From contig NZ_CP102384.1 in assembly GCF_024628865.1 (NCBI RefSeq), positions 1,871,001-1,935,000 of the forward strand: a DNA stretch of 64,000 bases, in the 5' to 3' direction. Every line of letters starts with the position of its first letter. Positions within the stretch are counted from its first letter, which is position 1. The position numbers and the translations under genes are program-made. This DNA is from Sphingopyxis sp. DBS4. Its GTDB lineage: Bacteria > Pseudomonadota > Alphaproteobacteria > Sphingomonadales > Sphingomonadaceae. The notes beneath the pieces are model-generated. The model saw only the letters and a list, made by a program, of their open reading frames with translations, was not told the DNA's origin and did not search any database. Positions 43,895 through 54,308 of this stretch are shown here, in pieces.

Positions 43895-44952
43895 CCGAGC
43901 GGAAGAAGCGTCGCTTCAAAAAGCGCTACGCGCTGGCGCTGCTGATCTTCGCACTGATCCTCTGGCCGATCCTCTACATCGAACTCGGCTGCGGGCCATC
44001 GGTGCAGGCCGCCGCACCTTACCGGCCGCTGCTCGCGAACGCGGCCGACCGGCGGCCCGAGGCGCGCACGCTGCTGACCTATCCCGAATGGCACATCGTC
44101 TATTCGGCCGAGAGCCTTGGCCGCCATCTTCAGGACAAGCCGCCAAGCAGCTATCGCTATTTTCGCGATATCGGCAGCTTCTGGTCGAGCTATTGCGCGC
44201 TCAATCGTGCCGCCGATCCCGGCGATGCGGGCGATGCGAAAGTGATGCTCTATACGATCGGGATCAGCTTCAGCGCCGAAATGGCGGTGAAGGCGGCATG
44301 GGAAAACACGGTCGGCCGCCTCTTCGAATGGATCGGCGGCCATCGCAGCGCCGAGGATCGGTACGCGGCGGGGGTGCAGCAGCGCTATGGCGCCTTCATG
44401 CACGAAACGCCCTGGTATCGCTTTCCCTTCGGGCAGGCGTTCACCGGCCTCTGGCGCACCGATTTCGGCGGGGTGCGCGGGGTCGAGCGGCGCGTCGCGC
44501 TCAGCCTCGAATATGGGGTGAAGACGGGCTATGCAAAGCTCATCGGCTGGGCGAGCGGCACCGCACTCGGCGCCGACGCGGTGCGGATGCGGCTGGTGCT
44601 GGACGCGACTCCCGAACAGGTCGCGGCGATCGACCCGCGGCTGAAGGTCATTTCGTCCGGCGCGCAAGGCACCATCGTCGACGCGCCGCGCTATGCCCAG
44701 TTCACCGACCTCGCGCAGAAGATCGCCGCTGCGGGCATCACCTTCCGCGAGATCGCGGGCAATGACGATATCTTCCTCACCGTGCTCGCGCCCGCGTCGA
44801 AGCCGGCGGGCAAGCCGCTGCTGACGATGGCGCTCGGCGACCGGCCGGGCTGGGAACGGCGCGGCTATCTGGTCAAGGTGCCCGCGCTATCGGCTCGGCT
44901 CGCCGCGCTCCCCGCCGAGGGCGCGACCCTCGAACATATCTACGATTACTGA
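43891..44952 (+). CDS. Membrane-anchored conserved protein, function unknown
   Basis: 353-aa protein starting at GTG 43891. A basic N-terminus (TERKKRRFKKRY) leads into one transmembrane helix (about 15-33), so the large domain is probably periplasmic. Conserved-looking segments: TYPEWHIVYSAESLGRHL, SYRYFRDIGSFWSSYC, WYRFPFGQAFTGLWRT. No catalytic motif is recognised. It overlaps genes on both sides by one to four bases (GTGA, TGATG), so the three proteins are probably made together. Confidence 0.7.
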   Translation: MTERKKRRFKKRYALALLIFALILWPILYIELGCGPSVQAAAPYRPLLANAADRRPEARTLLTYPEWHIVYSAESLGRHLQDKPPSSYRYFRDIGSFWSSYCALNRAADPGDAGDAKVMLYTIGISFSAEMAVKAAWENTVGRLFEWIGGHRSAEDRYAAGVQQRYGAFMHETPWYRFPFGQAFTGLWRTDFGGVRGVERRVALSLEYGVKTGYAKLIGWASGTALGADAVRMRLVLDATPEQVAAIDPRLKVISSGAQGTIVDAPRYAQFTDLAQKIAAAGITFREIAGNDDIFLTVLAPASKPAGKPLLTMALGDRPGWERRGYLVKVPALSARLAALPAEGATLEHIYDY

Positions 44953-45245
44953 TGAAACGCACGCTGATCGGCGCCGTCCTTGCCCTGCTTGCCTGGGCAG
45001 CGATCATGCTCGCCCTGCCCTTCGTCGGCCCGTCGGGGCGGCAGGTTGCGGTGGTCGGCGACACGGGCAAGGCACTGCGCACGATCGCCGATGCCGGCGG
45101 GCGCGTCGTCGCGGTGCGCAAGAATGCGGTGATAGCGGTCGCGACCGACGATCGGGGGTTCGTGTGGCGGCTCTACCGGAACGGGGCGCCGCTGGTGATC
45201 GAGGGCCGGATCGCCGCGGCCTGTTTTCCGGTTGCTACGCGCTAG
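44952..45245 (+). CDS. Small membrane-anchored protein, third of the cassette
   Basis: 97-aa protein with one N-terminal hydrophobic segment (about 5-27) and a small exported domain (GDTGKALRTIADAGGRVVAVRKNAVIAVATDD). ATG 44952 shares a base with the stop of the preceding gene. The 3' end overlaps the convergent FAD-oxidase gene by 11 bases. Function unknown. Confidence 0.6.
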   Translation: MKRTLIGAVLALLAWAAIMLALPFVGPSGRQVAVVGDTGKALRTIADAGGRVVAVRKNAVIAVATDDRGFVWRLYRNGAPLVIEGRIAAACFPVATR

Positions 45246-46800
45246 GCGCGTAACGATCATACCAACTATTCCGGAACAGCTCCTCCGGGTCCCATTTCCT
45301 CTTCTCGGCAACGAACGCATCGAACTCGGGATAGGCTCGCCGAAGCTGCTCGCCCGAATAATGAAGCTGATAGGGCAGAAAGAAGCGCCCGCCATGCTTC
45401 GCGGTCAGGTCGATCAACTCGCGGGTCAGCCGATCCATCTCCGCATTCCCCGCAGCATCGGCCGGCTGGTTGATATAGAGAACGACCGAAAACGCCCGTT
45501 CGGGGGCGTAGCTCAGCGCATTCTCTTCCTTTTCGACTGCGCGGATCGAGGCGTTGAGCAGATTGGTCCTGTGCCGCTTGAACACCCCGCGCAGCTCGGC
45601 GACGAACGGCAGCAGCGCCGCGCGCGGCACGAAATATTCGTGGAGGATGTCGGTCTCGTCGCGCAGCTTGTTATAGAGATAGGGTACCGAGTCATGCATC
45701 GGGTCGTTGCGCGACACGAGGCACGCTTCGCCGTCCTGCATCGCCTGTGCCCGCGTCACGGTGCAGCTTTCGATACGATGCTCGACATTTTTCTCGGTCC
45801 ACCATTTGAGCGACTTGAGCCAGTCGGCGCGCTTCGACATATTGACCGTCAGCCGGCGCAGCTTGACCGCGCCGACCTCCGCCAAGGGTGTGCGCTCCAG
45901 ACCCGCCTCGTCGGGCACGTTGGAATAGCTGTAGACGAGCGCCTCCTCGAGCAGATTGCCCGGCGCGGTCGATAGATGGGTGTAGGTCAGCCCGACCTTG
46001 GGATCGGCTTCGAGCGCCGCGAAGGTCTTCGGGAAATCCTTCGTCGCGATCACCGCGCGGCTCGATTGGTAGATGTCGTTCGGAACGACGTCGAGCGTCG
46101 CCTCGGTGACGATCCCGAACAGGCCGTAACCGCCGACGACATGGCGGAAGAGATCGGGATTTTCCGTGCGCGAGGCGGTGACGACGCGCCCGTCGGCGAG
46201 CATCACGCGCAGCGCGCGGATCGATCCCATCATCGCCCCGGCGCGGTGGTCCATGCCGTGCGCGTTGACCGCGATTGACCCACCGACGGTGAAGACGTCG
46301 GTCGACTGCATCGCCTTGATCGCAAATTCGGGATGGATCTTATTCTGGATATCGTGCCAGCGCGCACCCGCGCCGACGGTGATCGTTTGCGCTTCGCGAT
46401 CGAGCTGAACCGCATTCATCCGCCGCATGTCGACGACGACACCGCCCTTGGCGAAGGCTTGCCCGCCCATGCTGTGCTTCGCGCCCGCCGCGGTCACCGG
46501 CAGCTTGTTCGCGCGCGCATAGGCGAGTGCGTCGGCAAGCTGCGCTTCGGTCGCCGGGGCGACGATGCCGCGGATCGCGGTGCGGTTGAGGCAGCTTTCA
46601 TCGTTGATCGTGCCGCCCGCCTGCACCCAGTCGGGCTCTGCGGCGGCATCGGCCTGTGCCTTGTCGAAAGCGAGCTTCGCGACATCAGGCCCGCAGTCCT
46701 TGACGCCGTCGGGATCGGCGGCCAGCGGCGCGGCCCAGATCGCCGCGCCGGTCGCCGAGGCCGCGGCGACGCCGCCGACGACCCAGCGCTTTTTGACCAC
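45235..46800 (-). CDS. FAD-linked oxidase with N-terminal membrane anchor
   Basis: 521-aa protein of the PCMH/vanillyl-alcohol-oxidase fold. The FAD domain is seen in AAGAKHSMGGQAFAKGGVVVDM, TVGAGARWHDIQ and STDVFTVGGSIAVNAHGMDHR. The C-terminus (KWDPEELFRNSWYDRY) is that of lactone or sugar oxidases. The N-terminus (KKRWVVGGVAAASATGAAIW) looks like an anchor or export signal. GTG 46800 lies 13 bases after pntB, so it may be co-transcribed. Substrate unknown. Confidence 0.8.
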   Translation of the reverse strand: MVKKRWVVGGVAAASATGAAIWAAPLAADPDGVKDCGPDVAKLAFDKAQADAAAEPDWVQAGGTINDESCLNRTAIRGIVAPATEAQLADALAYARANKLPVTAAGAKHSMGGQAFAKGGVVVDMRRMNAVQLDREAQTITVGAGARWHDIQNKIHPEFAIKAMQSTDVFTVGGSIAVNAHGMDHRAGAMMGSIRALRVMLADGRVVTASRTENPDLFRHVVGGYGLFGIVTEATLDVVPNDIYQSSRAVIATKDFPKTFAALEADPKVGLTYTHLSTAPGNLLEEALVYSYSNVPDEAGLERTPLAEVGAVKLRRLTVNMSKRADWLKSLKWWTEKNVEHRIESCTVTRAQAMQDGEACLVSRNDPMHDSVPYLYNKLRDETDILHEYFVPRAALLPFVAELRGVFKRHRTNLLNASIRAVEKEENALSYAPERAFSVVLYINQPADAAGNAEMDRLTRELIDLTAKHGGRFFLPYQLHYSGEQLRRAYPEFDAFVAEKRKWDPEELFRNSWYDRYAPSA

Positions 46801-46813
46801 CCCGCCGCGGCCC

Positions 46814-48283
46814 CTAGTGCCCGCCGCCGTTGAGTGCCTTGACGATATCGTCGGCCATCTTCTTGGCGTCGCCGAGCAGCATCATCGTATTGTCCATGTA
46901 GAAGACGTCGTTGTCGACGCCGGCATAGCCGACCCCGCCCATCGAGCGCTTCACGAACAGCACCGTCTTCGCCTTTTCGACGTCGAGCACCGGCATGCCG
47001 TAAATCGGCGACGTCTTGTCGGTCTTCGCCGCCGGGTTGGTCACGTCGTTGGCGCCGATAACGAAAGCGACGTCGGCCTGCGCGAACTCGCCGTTGATAT
47101 CCTCAAGCTCGAACACCTCGTCATAGGGGACGTTCGCCTCGGCGAGCAGCACGTTCATATGGCCCGGCATACGCCCCGCGACCGGGTGGATCGCATATTT
47201 GACGTTGACGCCTTCCTTCTTCAGCACGTCGGCCATTTCGCGCAGCGCGTGCTGCGCCTGTGCCACCGCCATGCCGTATCCGGGGACGATGATGACATTC
47301 TCGGCCTGGCTCATCAGGAAGGCGGCGTCGTCGGCGCTGCCCGGCTTCCACGGACGCTGTTCCTTCGCCCCGCCGCCCGAGGCCGCCGCATCGGCGCCGA
47401 AGCCGCCCGCGATCACGCTGATGAAGCTGCGGTTCATCGCGCGGCACATGATATAAGACAGGATCGCACCCGACGAGCCGACGAGCGCACCGGTGATGAT
47501 CATCGCGGTGTTGCCGAGGGTGAAACCCATCGCCGCCGCCGCCCAGCCCGAATAGCTGTTCAGCATCGACACGACGACCGGCATGTCGGCGCCGCCGATC
47601 GGGATGATCAAGAGGAAGCCGATCAGGAAGCTCAAGGCTGTGATCGTCCAGAACACCGCCGGCGACTGGTCGGTCAGGAAATAGCCGATCAGCCCGAGGA
47701 TCGCGGCGAGCGTGGCGAGATTGATGATGTGGCGACCGGGCAGCATGATCGGCGCACCCGACATATTGCCGTTGAGCTTGAGGAACGCGATCACGCTCCC
47801 CGAGAAGGTGATCGCACCGATCGCGATGCCGAGGCCCATTTCGACGCGGCTGACGGTGAAGATCTGCCCGGCGGCATCGGCGATGTGGAACGCGCCGGGG
47901 TTGAGATAGGCTGCCGCCGCCACCGCGACCGCGGCAAGGCCGACGAGGCTGTGGAACGCCGCGACAAGCTGCGGCATCGCGGTCATCGCGATCCGCCGTG
48001 CCATGACGATGCCGATGATCGCGCCGATCGCGATCGCGCCCAATATCTCGGCCATCGCGACGGCATCGATGCCGACATAGCTGTTCGCGGCATCGCCGCT
48101 CTTCCACGGCGCATGGGTGATCAGCGTCGTCACCACCGCGATGGTCATGCCGATCATGCCGTAACGGTTGCCGCGACGCGACGAGGCGGGACTCGAAAGC
48201 CCGCGCAGCGCGAGGATGAAGAGGATGCCCGAGGCCAGATAGGCCAGTGCCACCCAGGGATTGATCGGTGCTACTTCGTGCAT
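46814..48283 (-). CDS. pntB: NAD(P) transhydrogenase subunit beta
   Basis: Proton-translocating transhydrogenase component with the NADP-binding domain III. The 489-aa protein has about nine hydrophobic segments, then ENVIIVPGYGMAVAQAQHAL, IHPVAGRMPGHMNVLLAEANVPYD and the C-terminal FVKRSMGGVGYAGVDNDVFY. It completes a three-subunit enzyme with pntAA and pntAB. It uses the proton gradient to make NADPH. Confidence 0.96.
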   Translation of the reverse strand: MHEVAPINPWVALAYLASGILFILALRGLSSPASSRRGNRYGMIGMTIAVVTTLITHAPWKSGDAANSYVGIDAVAMAEILGAIAIGAIIGIVMARRIAMTAMPQLVAAFHSLVGLAAVAVAAAAYLNPGAFHIADAAGQIFTVSRVEMGLGIAIGAITFSGSVIAFLKLNGNMSGAPIMLPGRHIINLATLAAILGLIGYFLTDQSPAVFWTITALSFLIGFLLIIPIGGADMPVVVSMLNSYSGWAAAAMGFTLGNTAMIITGALVGSSGAILSYIMCRAMNRSFISVIAGGFGADAAASGGGAKEQRPWKPGSADDAAFLMSQAENVIIVPGYGMAVAQAQHALREMADVLKKEGVNVKYAIHPVAGRMPGHMNVLLAEANVPYDEVFELEDINGEFAQADVAFVIGANDVTNPAAKTDKTSPIYGMPVLDVEKAKTVLFVKRSMGGVGYAGVDNDVFYMDNTMMLLGDAKKMADDIVKALNGGGH

Positions 48284-48342
48284 GCTAATTCCCCCGTCGG
48301 GCCATCCGTCGACAGCCCGTCAATTCCATGGATCGCAGCGCC

Positions 48343-48624
48343 TCAGCGCTCTTTCTTCTTGTACATCGCGAGCATGCGCTCGGTGACCGCGAAGCCGCCG
48401 AAGATGTTGATGCTCGCCATCACCACCGCGGCGAGGCCGAGCCATTTCGACGACGCCGAACCCGCGGCGGCACTGGCGATCAGCGCGCCGACGATAATCA
48501 CCGACGAAATCGCGTTGGTCACGCTCATCAGCGGCGTGTGCAGCGCCGGGGTCACCGACCAGACGACGAAATAGCCGACGAAACAGGCCAGAAGAAAAAT
48601 CGAAAAGATGGAAATGAAGTCCAT
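48343..48624 (-). CDS. pntAB: NAD(P) transhydrogenase subunit alpha part 2
   Basis: 93-aa membrane piece of the alpha subunit with three hydrophobic segments. Segments include [27 protein letters not shown], then [19 protein letters not shown] and a KKKER tail. In this split arrangement, typical of alphaproteobacteria, it joins pntAA to pntB. Order and spacing (24 and 59 bases) support one operon. Confidence 0.95.
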   Translation of the reverse strand: MDFISIFSIFLLACFVGYFVVWSVTPALHTPLMSVTNAISSVIIVGALIASAAAGSASSKWLGLAAVVMASINIFGGFAVTERMLAMYKKKER

Positions 48625-48648
48625 TGCGTATCTCCCGCTAGCCGCCGG

Positions 48649-49770
48649 TCAGGCGAGCAGCCGTTCGTTGACCACCTTGCCGCCCTGCGTCAGGCGCACC
48701 GCATTGCCGATTTCCTCGTCGAGCACGGGCTTGCCCTGCTCCTTGTCCCAGAAGGCCGAGAGGAAGTTGAAGAGGTTGCGGCTGAACAATGCGCTGGTGT
48801 CGGCGGGCATCAGCGCGGCGATATTCTTCGCGCCGATCACGGTGACGCCGTGAATCTTCTTCGCTTCGCCCGACACCGATCCTTCGACATTGCCGCCGCT
48901 TTCGGCCGCCATGTCGACGATCACGCTGCCGCTGCGCATCGTCGCAAGCTGCGCGTCGGAGATCAGCCGTGGCGCGGGGCGCCCCGGGATCAGCGCGGTG
49001 GTGATGACGATATCCTGCTTGGCGATATGCGACGAGACGAGTTCGGCCTGCGCCGCCTTATATTCGTCGGACATTTCGGTGGCATAGCCGCCCGTGCCTT
49101 CACCCTCGATCCCCGCGACCGTCTCGACGAAGATCGGCTTGGCGCCGAGCGAGAGGATCTGTTCCTTGGTCGCCGCGCGCACGTCGGTCGCGCTGACCTG
49201 CGCGCCGAGGCGGCGCGCGGTCGCGATCGCCTGCAGACCCGCGACGCCGACCCCCATGACGAAGGCCTTGGCGGCGCTGACGGTGCCCGCTGCGGTCATC
49301 ATCATCGGAAAAGCGCGCCCATAGGCGTTCGCCGCCATCAGCACCGCCTTGTAGCCCGCAAGGTTCGACTGGCTGGAGAGGATGTCCATCGACTGCGCGC
49401 GCGTGATGCGCGGCATGAATTCCATCGCCAGCGCTTCGATCCCGAGCTTGGCATAGTCGTCGACGCGCGCCCGCTCGCCGAAGGGGTTGAGCCCCGCAGC
49501 GAGCCAGGCGCCGTCCGCGAAACCCTTAAGGTCCTTGGGATTGGGCCCCTGAATGGCGAGGATGATATTCGCGCCCTTCAGCACCTCGGCGCGGCTGCCA
49601 ACGGAGGCCCCTGCGGCGACATAGTCAGCGTCTGCGATCGACGCCTGCTCCCCCGCTCCCTTTTCGACGGCAAGTTCGGCACCCAGCCCAATGAATTTCT
49701 TCACGGTTTCGGGAGTCGCGGCGACGCGGGTCTCGCCGGGGGCGAGCTCCTTCAATACGGCGATGCGCAT
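48649..49770 (-). CDS. pntAA: NAD(P) transhydrogenase subunit alpha part 1
   Basis: 373-aa soluble NAD-binding domain I. It starts MRIAVLKELAPGETRVAATPETV. GVGVAGLQAIATARRLGAQVSATDVR is the dinucleotide fold, and KQDIVITTALIPGRPAPRLIS and GSVIVDMAAESGGNVEGS follow. It lacks the membrane part, which is encoded by pntAB. The small oxidase subunit IV gene lies 13 bases upstream. Confidence 0.96.
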   Translation of the reverse strand: MRIAVLKELAPGETRVAATPETVKKFIGLGAELAVEKGAGEQASIADADYVAAGASVGSRAEVLKGANIILAIQGPNPKDLKGFADGAWLAAGLNPFGERARVDDYAKLGIEALAMEFMPRITRAQSMDILSSQSNLAGYKAVLMAANAYGRAFPMMMTAAGTVSAAKAFVMGVGVAGLQAIATARRLGAQVSATDVRAATKEQILSLGAKPIFVETVAGIEGEGTGGYATEMSDEYKAAQAELVSSHIAKQDIVITTALIPGRPAPRLISDAQLATMRSGSVIVDMAAESGGNVEGSVSGEAKKIHGVTVIGAKNIAALMPADTSALFSRNLFNFLSAFWDKEQGKPVLDEEIGNAVRLTQGGKVVNERLLA

Positions 49771-49783
49771 GCCGGAGGGCCGG

Positions 49784-49903
49784 TCAGGAGATCAGAAGGA
49801 CGACGATGATCGCCACGACCGCACTCGCGATTGCGCCGACCTTGAACAGGCTCAGGAAACCCGCATAGGTTTCGTTCGCCGCTTTCATTTCCTGCTCTGC
49901 CAT
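49784..49903 (-). CDS. aa3-type cytochrome c oxidase subunit IV (39 aa)
   Basis: A tiny gene, easily missed: 39 codons plus stop from ATG 49903, giving MAEQEMKAANETYAGFLSLF followed by a single transmembrane helix ending VVLLIS. The pattern (acidic/polar head, ETYxGF, one helix) is that of the small subunit IV of bacterial aa3 oxidases. Its place directly before pntAA is recurrent in related bacteria. It links respiratory and NADPH supply genes in one transcript. The 233 bases upstream to the NtrC-like gene hold no gene. Confidence 0.85.
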   Translation of the reverse strand: MAEQEMKAANETYAGFLSLFKVGAIASAVVAIIVVLLIS

Positions 49904-50136
49904 GACCTGTCCCCTTTGCCTTTCTGCCCGAAAAGCACGCGCCCGCGCGCCCAGAATCGGAATATCGCGCCGGTCTTAGCCACGCGGCCCGCGATGCTCA
50001 AGGGCGCTTTGCCCAAATCGGAGCGCGGCAAAAGCCGAACGGCCTTAATGCCCCTTTTACCCCTTGCGGCTACATCTGGACGCGAACGCGGAATCCGGCA
50101 TGGCAAATGTCGCCAAAAGGGGGCAGAATCAGAACG

Positions 50137-51570
50137 ATGGCGAATGCGCGCGACACGCGAATGGTGATGATCGTCGATAGCGAGCCTGCCCAGCAGCGCT
50201 TCCTGTCGGCCTTGGTCTCGCGCGGCGGCTGGCGCAGCGTCGTCGCGGGCGATACCGATACCGCGCTCGCCAAGCTCGGCACGCAGGAGGGTATGGCGCT
50301 CGATGCAGTGCTCGTCGATCAGGGCACGCCGGGAATGCCGATCGCCGAATTCGTCGCCGAACTGCGCCGCTGGCGCCCCGCGCTGCCGCTGATCGTCATC
50401 ACGATGCGCAACGGGGTCGAGATCGCGGTCGCCTCGATGCGCGCAGGCGCGAGCGATTTCGTGCAAAAGCCGATCGCCCCCGACCGGCTGCTCGGCGCGC
50501 TCGACCGCATCGTCGCGCCGAACGGCCCGCAGGGCGAACTTCGCCCGCTCACCGAGAAACTGCGCGCCCCGCTGGCGTTCGAGGAGATTATCGGGTCGAG
50601 CCCCAATTTCCGCAGCGCCCTCGCCATCGCCGCCAAGGCCGCGCGTGCCCGCGTCCCGGTAATGATCAACGGCAAGCCCGGCACCGGCAAGGAAGTCTTC
50701 GCCCGCGCAATCCACAGCGCATCGCCGCGCGCGCGCGGCCAGCTCGTGATGGTCGACTGCTCGGCGGTGTCGCCGGGGCTGATCGGATCGGGGCTGTTCG
50801 GCCACGAACGCGGCGCCTTTCCCGGTGCCTTCGACCGTCAGGTTGGGCGACTGGTGCAAGCCGATGGCGGCAGCATCATCATCGACCATGTCGAATGCAT
50901 CCCGCTGGAAACGCAGGCAAAGCTCGTCGAATTCCTGAACAGCGGCGAAGTCCAGATGATCGGCGGCTCGATCCGCCAGAGCGTCGATGTCCGCATCATC
51001 GCGACGAGCGCGAGCCCGCTCGACAAGCTGATCGAGGCGGGACATTTCCGCGAGGATCTGTTCTACGCGCTGTCGACCGCGCAATTCACTTTGCCCTCGC
51101 TTTCGGAGCGCCGCGGCGACGTCGGCCCGCTCGCGCGCCATCTGCTCGCGCGCATCGGCGGCCTGCCCGGCATGGGGCCGATCGGCGTCACCGACGACGC
51201 GCTGCGCCTGCTCGCCGCCTATGCCTGGCCGGGCAATGTCCGCCAGTTGCAGGACGTGCTGTTCCGCGCCGCGACGTCGAGCAAGACCGACGTCCTGACC
51301 AGCGCCGATCTCAAGGCGATCGAAGCCGCGCTCGGCGGCGGCACGCCGGGGGGCGAAGGCGATGTCGCGATCAACGGCGAAGCGATCGGGATCACCCTCT
51401 ATCTGCCCGATGGAAACCTGCGGCCGCTGGAAGAAATCGAGGCCGATGTGATCCGCCTCGCCATCGGCCACTACCGCGGCCGCATGAGCGAAGTCGCGCG
51501 GCGGCTGGGGATCGGCCGCTCGACGCTCTATCGCAAATTGAGCGATCTGGGGATCGATACGGCGGCTTGA
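50137..51570 (+). CDS. NtrC-like response regulator with degenerate AAA+ motifs
   Basis: 477-aa protein with receiver, AAA+ and Fis-type DNA-binding domains. The receiver looks functional (Asp61 in VLVDQGTPGM, Thr89, Lys111). Walker A is intact (GKPGTGKE, 179-186), as are Arg305 (HFREDLFY) and WPGNVRQL. The sigma-54 contact loop GAFTGA reads GAFPGA (226-231) and Walker B reads IIIDHVE, with His251 where the catalytic Glu of DE is expected. It ends with HTH MSEVARRLGIGRSTLYRKLSD. It may not activate sigma-54 normally. No partner kinase is adjacent. ATG 50107 is an alternative start. Confidence 0.85.
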   Translation: MANARDTRMVMIVDSEPAQQRFLSALVSRGGWRSVVAGDTDTALAKLGTQEGMALDAVLVDQGTPGMPIAEFVAELRRWRPALPLIVITMRNGVEIAVASMRAGASDFVQKPIAPDRLLGALDRIVAPNGPQGELRPLTEKLRAPLAFEEIIGSSPNFRSALAIAAKAARARVPVMINGKPGTGKEVFARAIHSASPRARGQLVMVDCSAVSPGLIGSGLFGHERGAFPGAFDRQVGRLVQADGGSIIIDHVECIPLETQAKLVEFLNSGEVQMIGGSIRQSVDVRIIATSASPLDKLIEAGHFREDLFYALSTAQFTLPSLSERRGDVGPLARHLLARIGGLPGMGPIGVTDDALRLLAAYAWPGNVRQLQDVLFRAATSSKTDVLTSADLKAIEAALGGGTPGGEGDVAINGEAIGITLYLPDGNLRPLEEIEADVIRLAIGHYRGRMSEVARRLGIGRSTLYRKLSDLGIDTAA

Positions 51571-51580
51571 GCCCCGTTAT

Positions 51581-51658
51581 CGTCATCCCGGCGAAAGCCG
51601 GGATCTCATCCTCGCAAGTTCACGCACCGGCGAGATCCCGGCCTTCGCCGGGATGACG
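51581..51658. repeat. 78-bp palindromic repeat, family A copy 3
   Basis: The same arms as at 19145, with one change (GAAAGCCGG) in the left arm. It lies between the NtrC-like gene and the convergent folP. Its centre shares CACGCACCGG with copy 1. Confidence 0.9.
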
Positions 51659-51664
51659 AAGAGA

Positions 51665-52795
51665 TCAGGCCGTCAGTGCCGTATCCCTGAGTCCACGCCA
51701 CATACGCAGCGCCTGCCTTGTCTCCGCAACATCATGCACGCGCAACAACTGCGCGCCCTGCGTCGCGGCCTGATAATGCAGCGCCACGCTGCCCCCGAGC
51801 CGCGCGTCGGCGGGCGCCTCATTATCGAGCGCCCCGATCATCCGTTTGCGGCTGGCGCCGAACAACAGCGGACAACCGAACGTGTGGAACAGCGCCAGCG
51901 CATTCACCAGCGCCAGATTGCCGCCGACGCCCTTGCCAAAGCCGATGCCCGGATCGACGATGATCTTCGCGGGATCGATCCCCGCCGCCTTGCACGCCGC
52001 GACGCGCTCGGCGAGCAGGTCGTAGACGTCGAAAACGGGGTGCGCATAGGTTCCGCCCTCGTGCGGATCGCTCTTCACCGACGGTGCGTGCATCAGCACG
52101 ACGGGGCAGCCGGCCCTGGCGACGACCTCCATCGCGCGCTCGTCATACCGCAGCGCCGAGATGTCGTTGACGATCGTCGCGCCGGCCGCGAGCGCCGCCT
52201 CCATCACGGCCGCCTTGCGCGTGTCGATCGACACCGCGACGCCGCCCTTCGCAAGCGCCGAAACGACGCCCTCGACCCGCTGAATCTCGTCGCCTTCCCA
52301 GACCAGCGGCGCGCCGGGGCGGGTCGATTCGCCGCCGACATCGACGATCGCCGCGCCCGCCGACGCCATGGCGAAACCCGCATCGACCGCCGCCGCAGTG
52401 TCGACATGCTTGCCGCCGTCCGAGAAGCTGTCGGGGGTGACGTTGAGGATGCCCATGAGCTGCGGCTCGCCCAGCCGCACGACGCGCTCGCCGAGCTGGA
52501 GATTGCCGCGCGGGCGCGCCACCGCGGCGCGCTGCGCCGTCGCTGCTTCGGCGAGCCGATCGGGCATCGCCGCGATCCACGCGTCGAGCTCGGGCACCGG
52601 AACGATCGCCGATTTTACATTGCCGTCGTCGCGCAGGCTGACGTGCCACGCCGCGAACCAGACCATCGTATCAGCAAGGCGCAGGCAGGCGTCGTCGAGT
52701 TCGTGCGGCCGATCGACGAAGCAGGTCGGGCGGAGGTAGACGCGCGCGTCTTCCCACGTCGTGCCGAGGTCGGGCCTGGTCAAAGGTTGGAACAT
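51665..52795 (-). CDS. folP: Dihydropteroate synthase with an N-terminal extension
   Basis: Folate synthesis: joins pterin pyrophosphate and p-aminobenzoate. The catalytic core starts near residue 112 (LMGILNVTPDSFSDGG), with VDVGGESTRPGAP, VSIDTRKAAV, IVNDISALR, IIVDPGIGFGKG and LFGASRKRMIG. At 376 aa it is about 95 residues longer than standard FolP; the extra N-terminal domain (YLRPTCFVDRPHELDDA, MVWFAAWHVSL) is unlike any pterin enzyme I know. Such extensions occur in related bacteria, but its role is unknown. Confidence 0.94.
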   Translation of the reverse strand: MFQPLTRPDLGTTWEDARVYLRPTCFVDRPHELDDACLRLADTMVWFAAWHVSLRDDGNVKSAIVPVPELDAWIAAMPDRLAEAATAQRAAVARPRGNLQLGERVVRLGEPQLMGILNVTPDSFSDGGKHVDTAAAVDAGFAMASAGAAIVDVGGESTRPGAPLVWEGDEIQRVEGVVSALAKGGVAVSIDTRKAAVMEAALAAGATIVNDISALRYDERAMEVVARAGCPVVLMHAPSVKSDPHEGGTYAHPVFDVYDLLAERVAACKAAGIDPAKIIVDPGIGFGKGVGGNLALVNALALFHTFGCPLLFGASRKRMIGALDNEAPADARLGGSVALHYQAATQGAQLLRVHDVAETRQALRMWRGLRDTALTA

Positions 52796-52830
52796 CTGTT
52801 TTCCTTACCCTTCCGCCGAACATAAAGCCG

Positions 52831-52918
52831 CGTGTCCCCGCGAAGGCGGGGACCCATCTCCGGTCGGCTCCTTCTTGCACCGGCCGGAGATGGGCTCCCG
52901 CCTTCGCGGGAGCACACG
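52831..52918. repeat. Palindromic repeat, family E
   Basis: CGTGTCCCCGCGAAGGCGGG...CATCTCCGG and CCGGAGATG...CCCGCCTTCGCGGGAGCACACG form nearly perfect 35-base arms. It lies between folP and ccrM. Confidence 0.85.
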
Positions 52919-52947
52919 GCTCTTTTATTCAACCCTATCGAATATCC

Positions 52948-54278
<1,331 letters not shown>

Positions 54279-54308
54279 ACTCGCGGAAAAAATTTCGCGC
54301 AGCGATGG

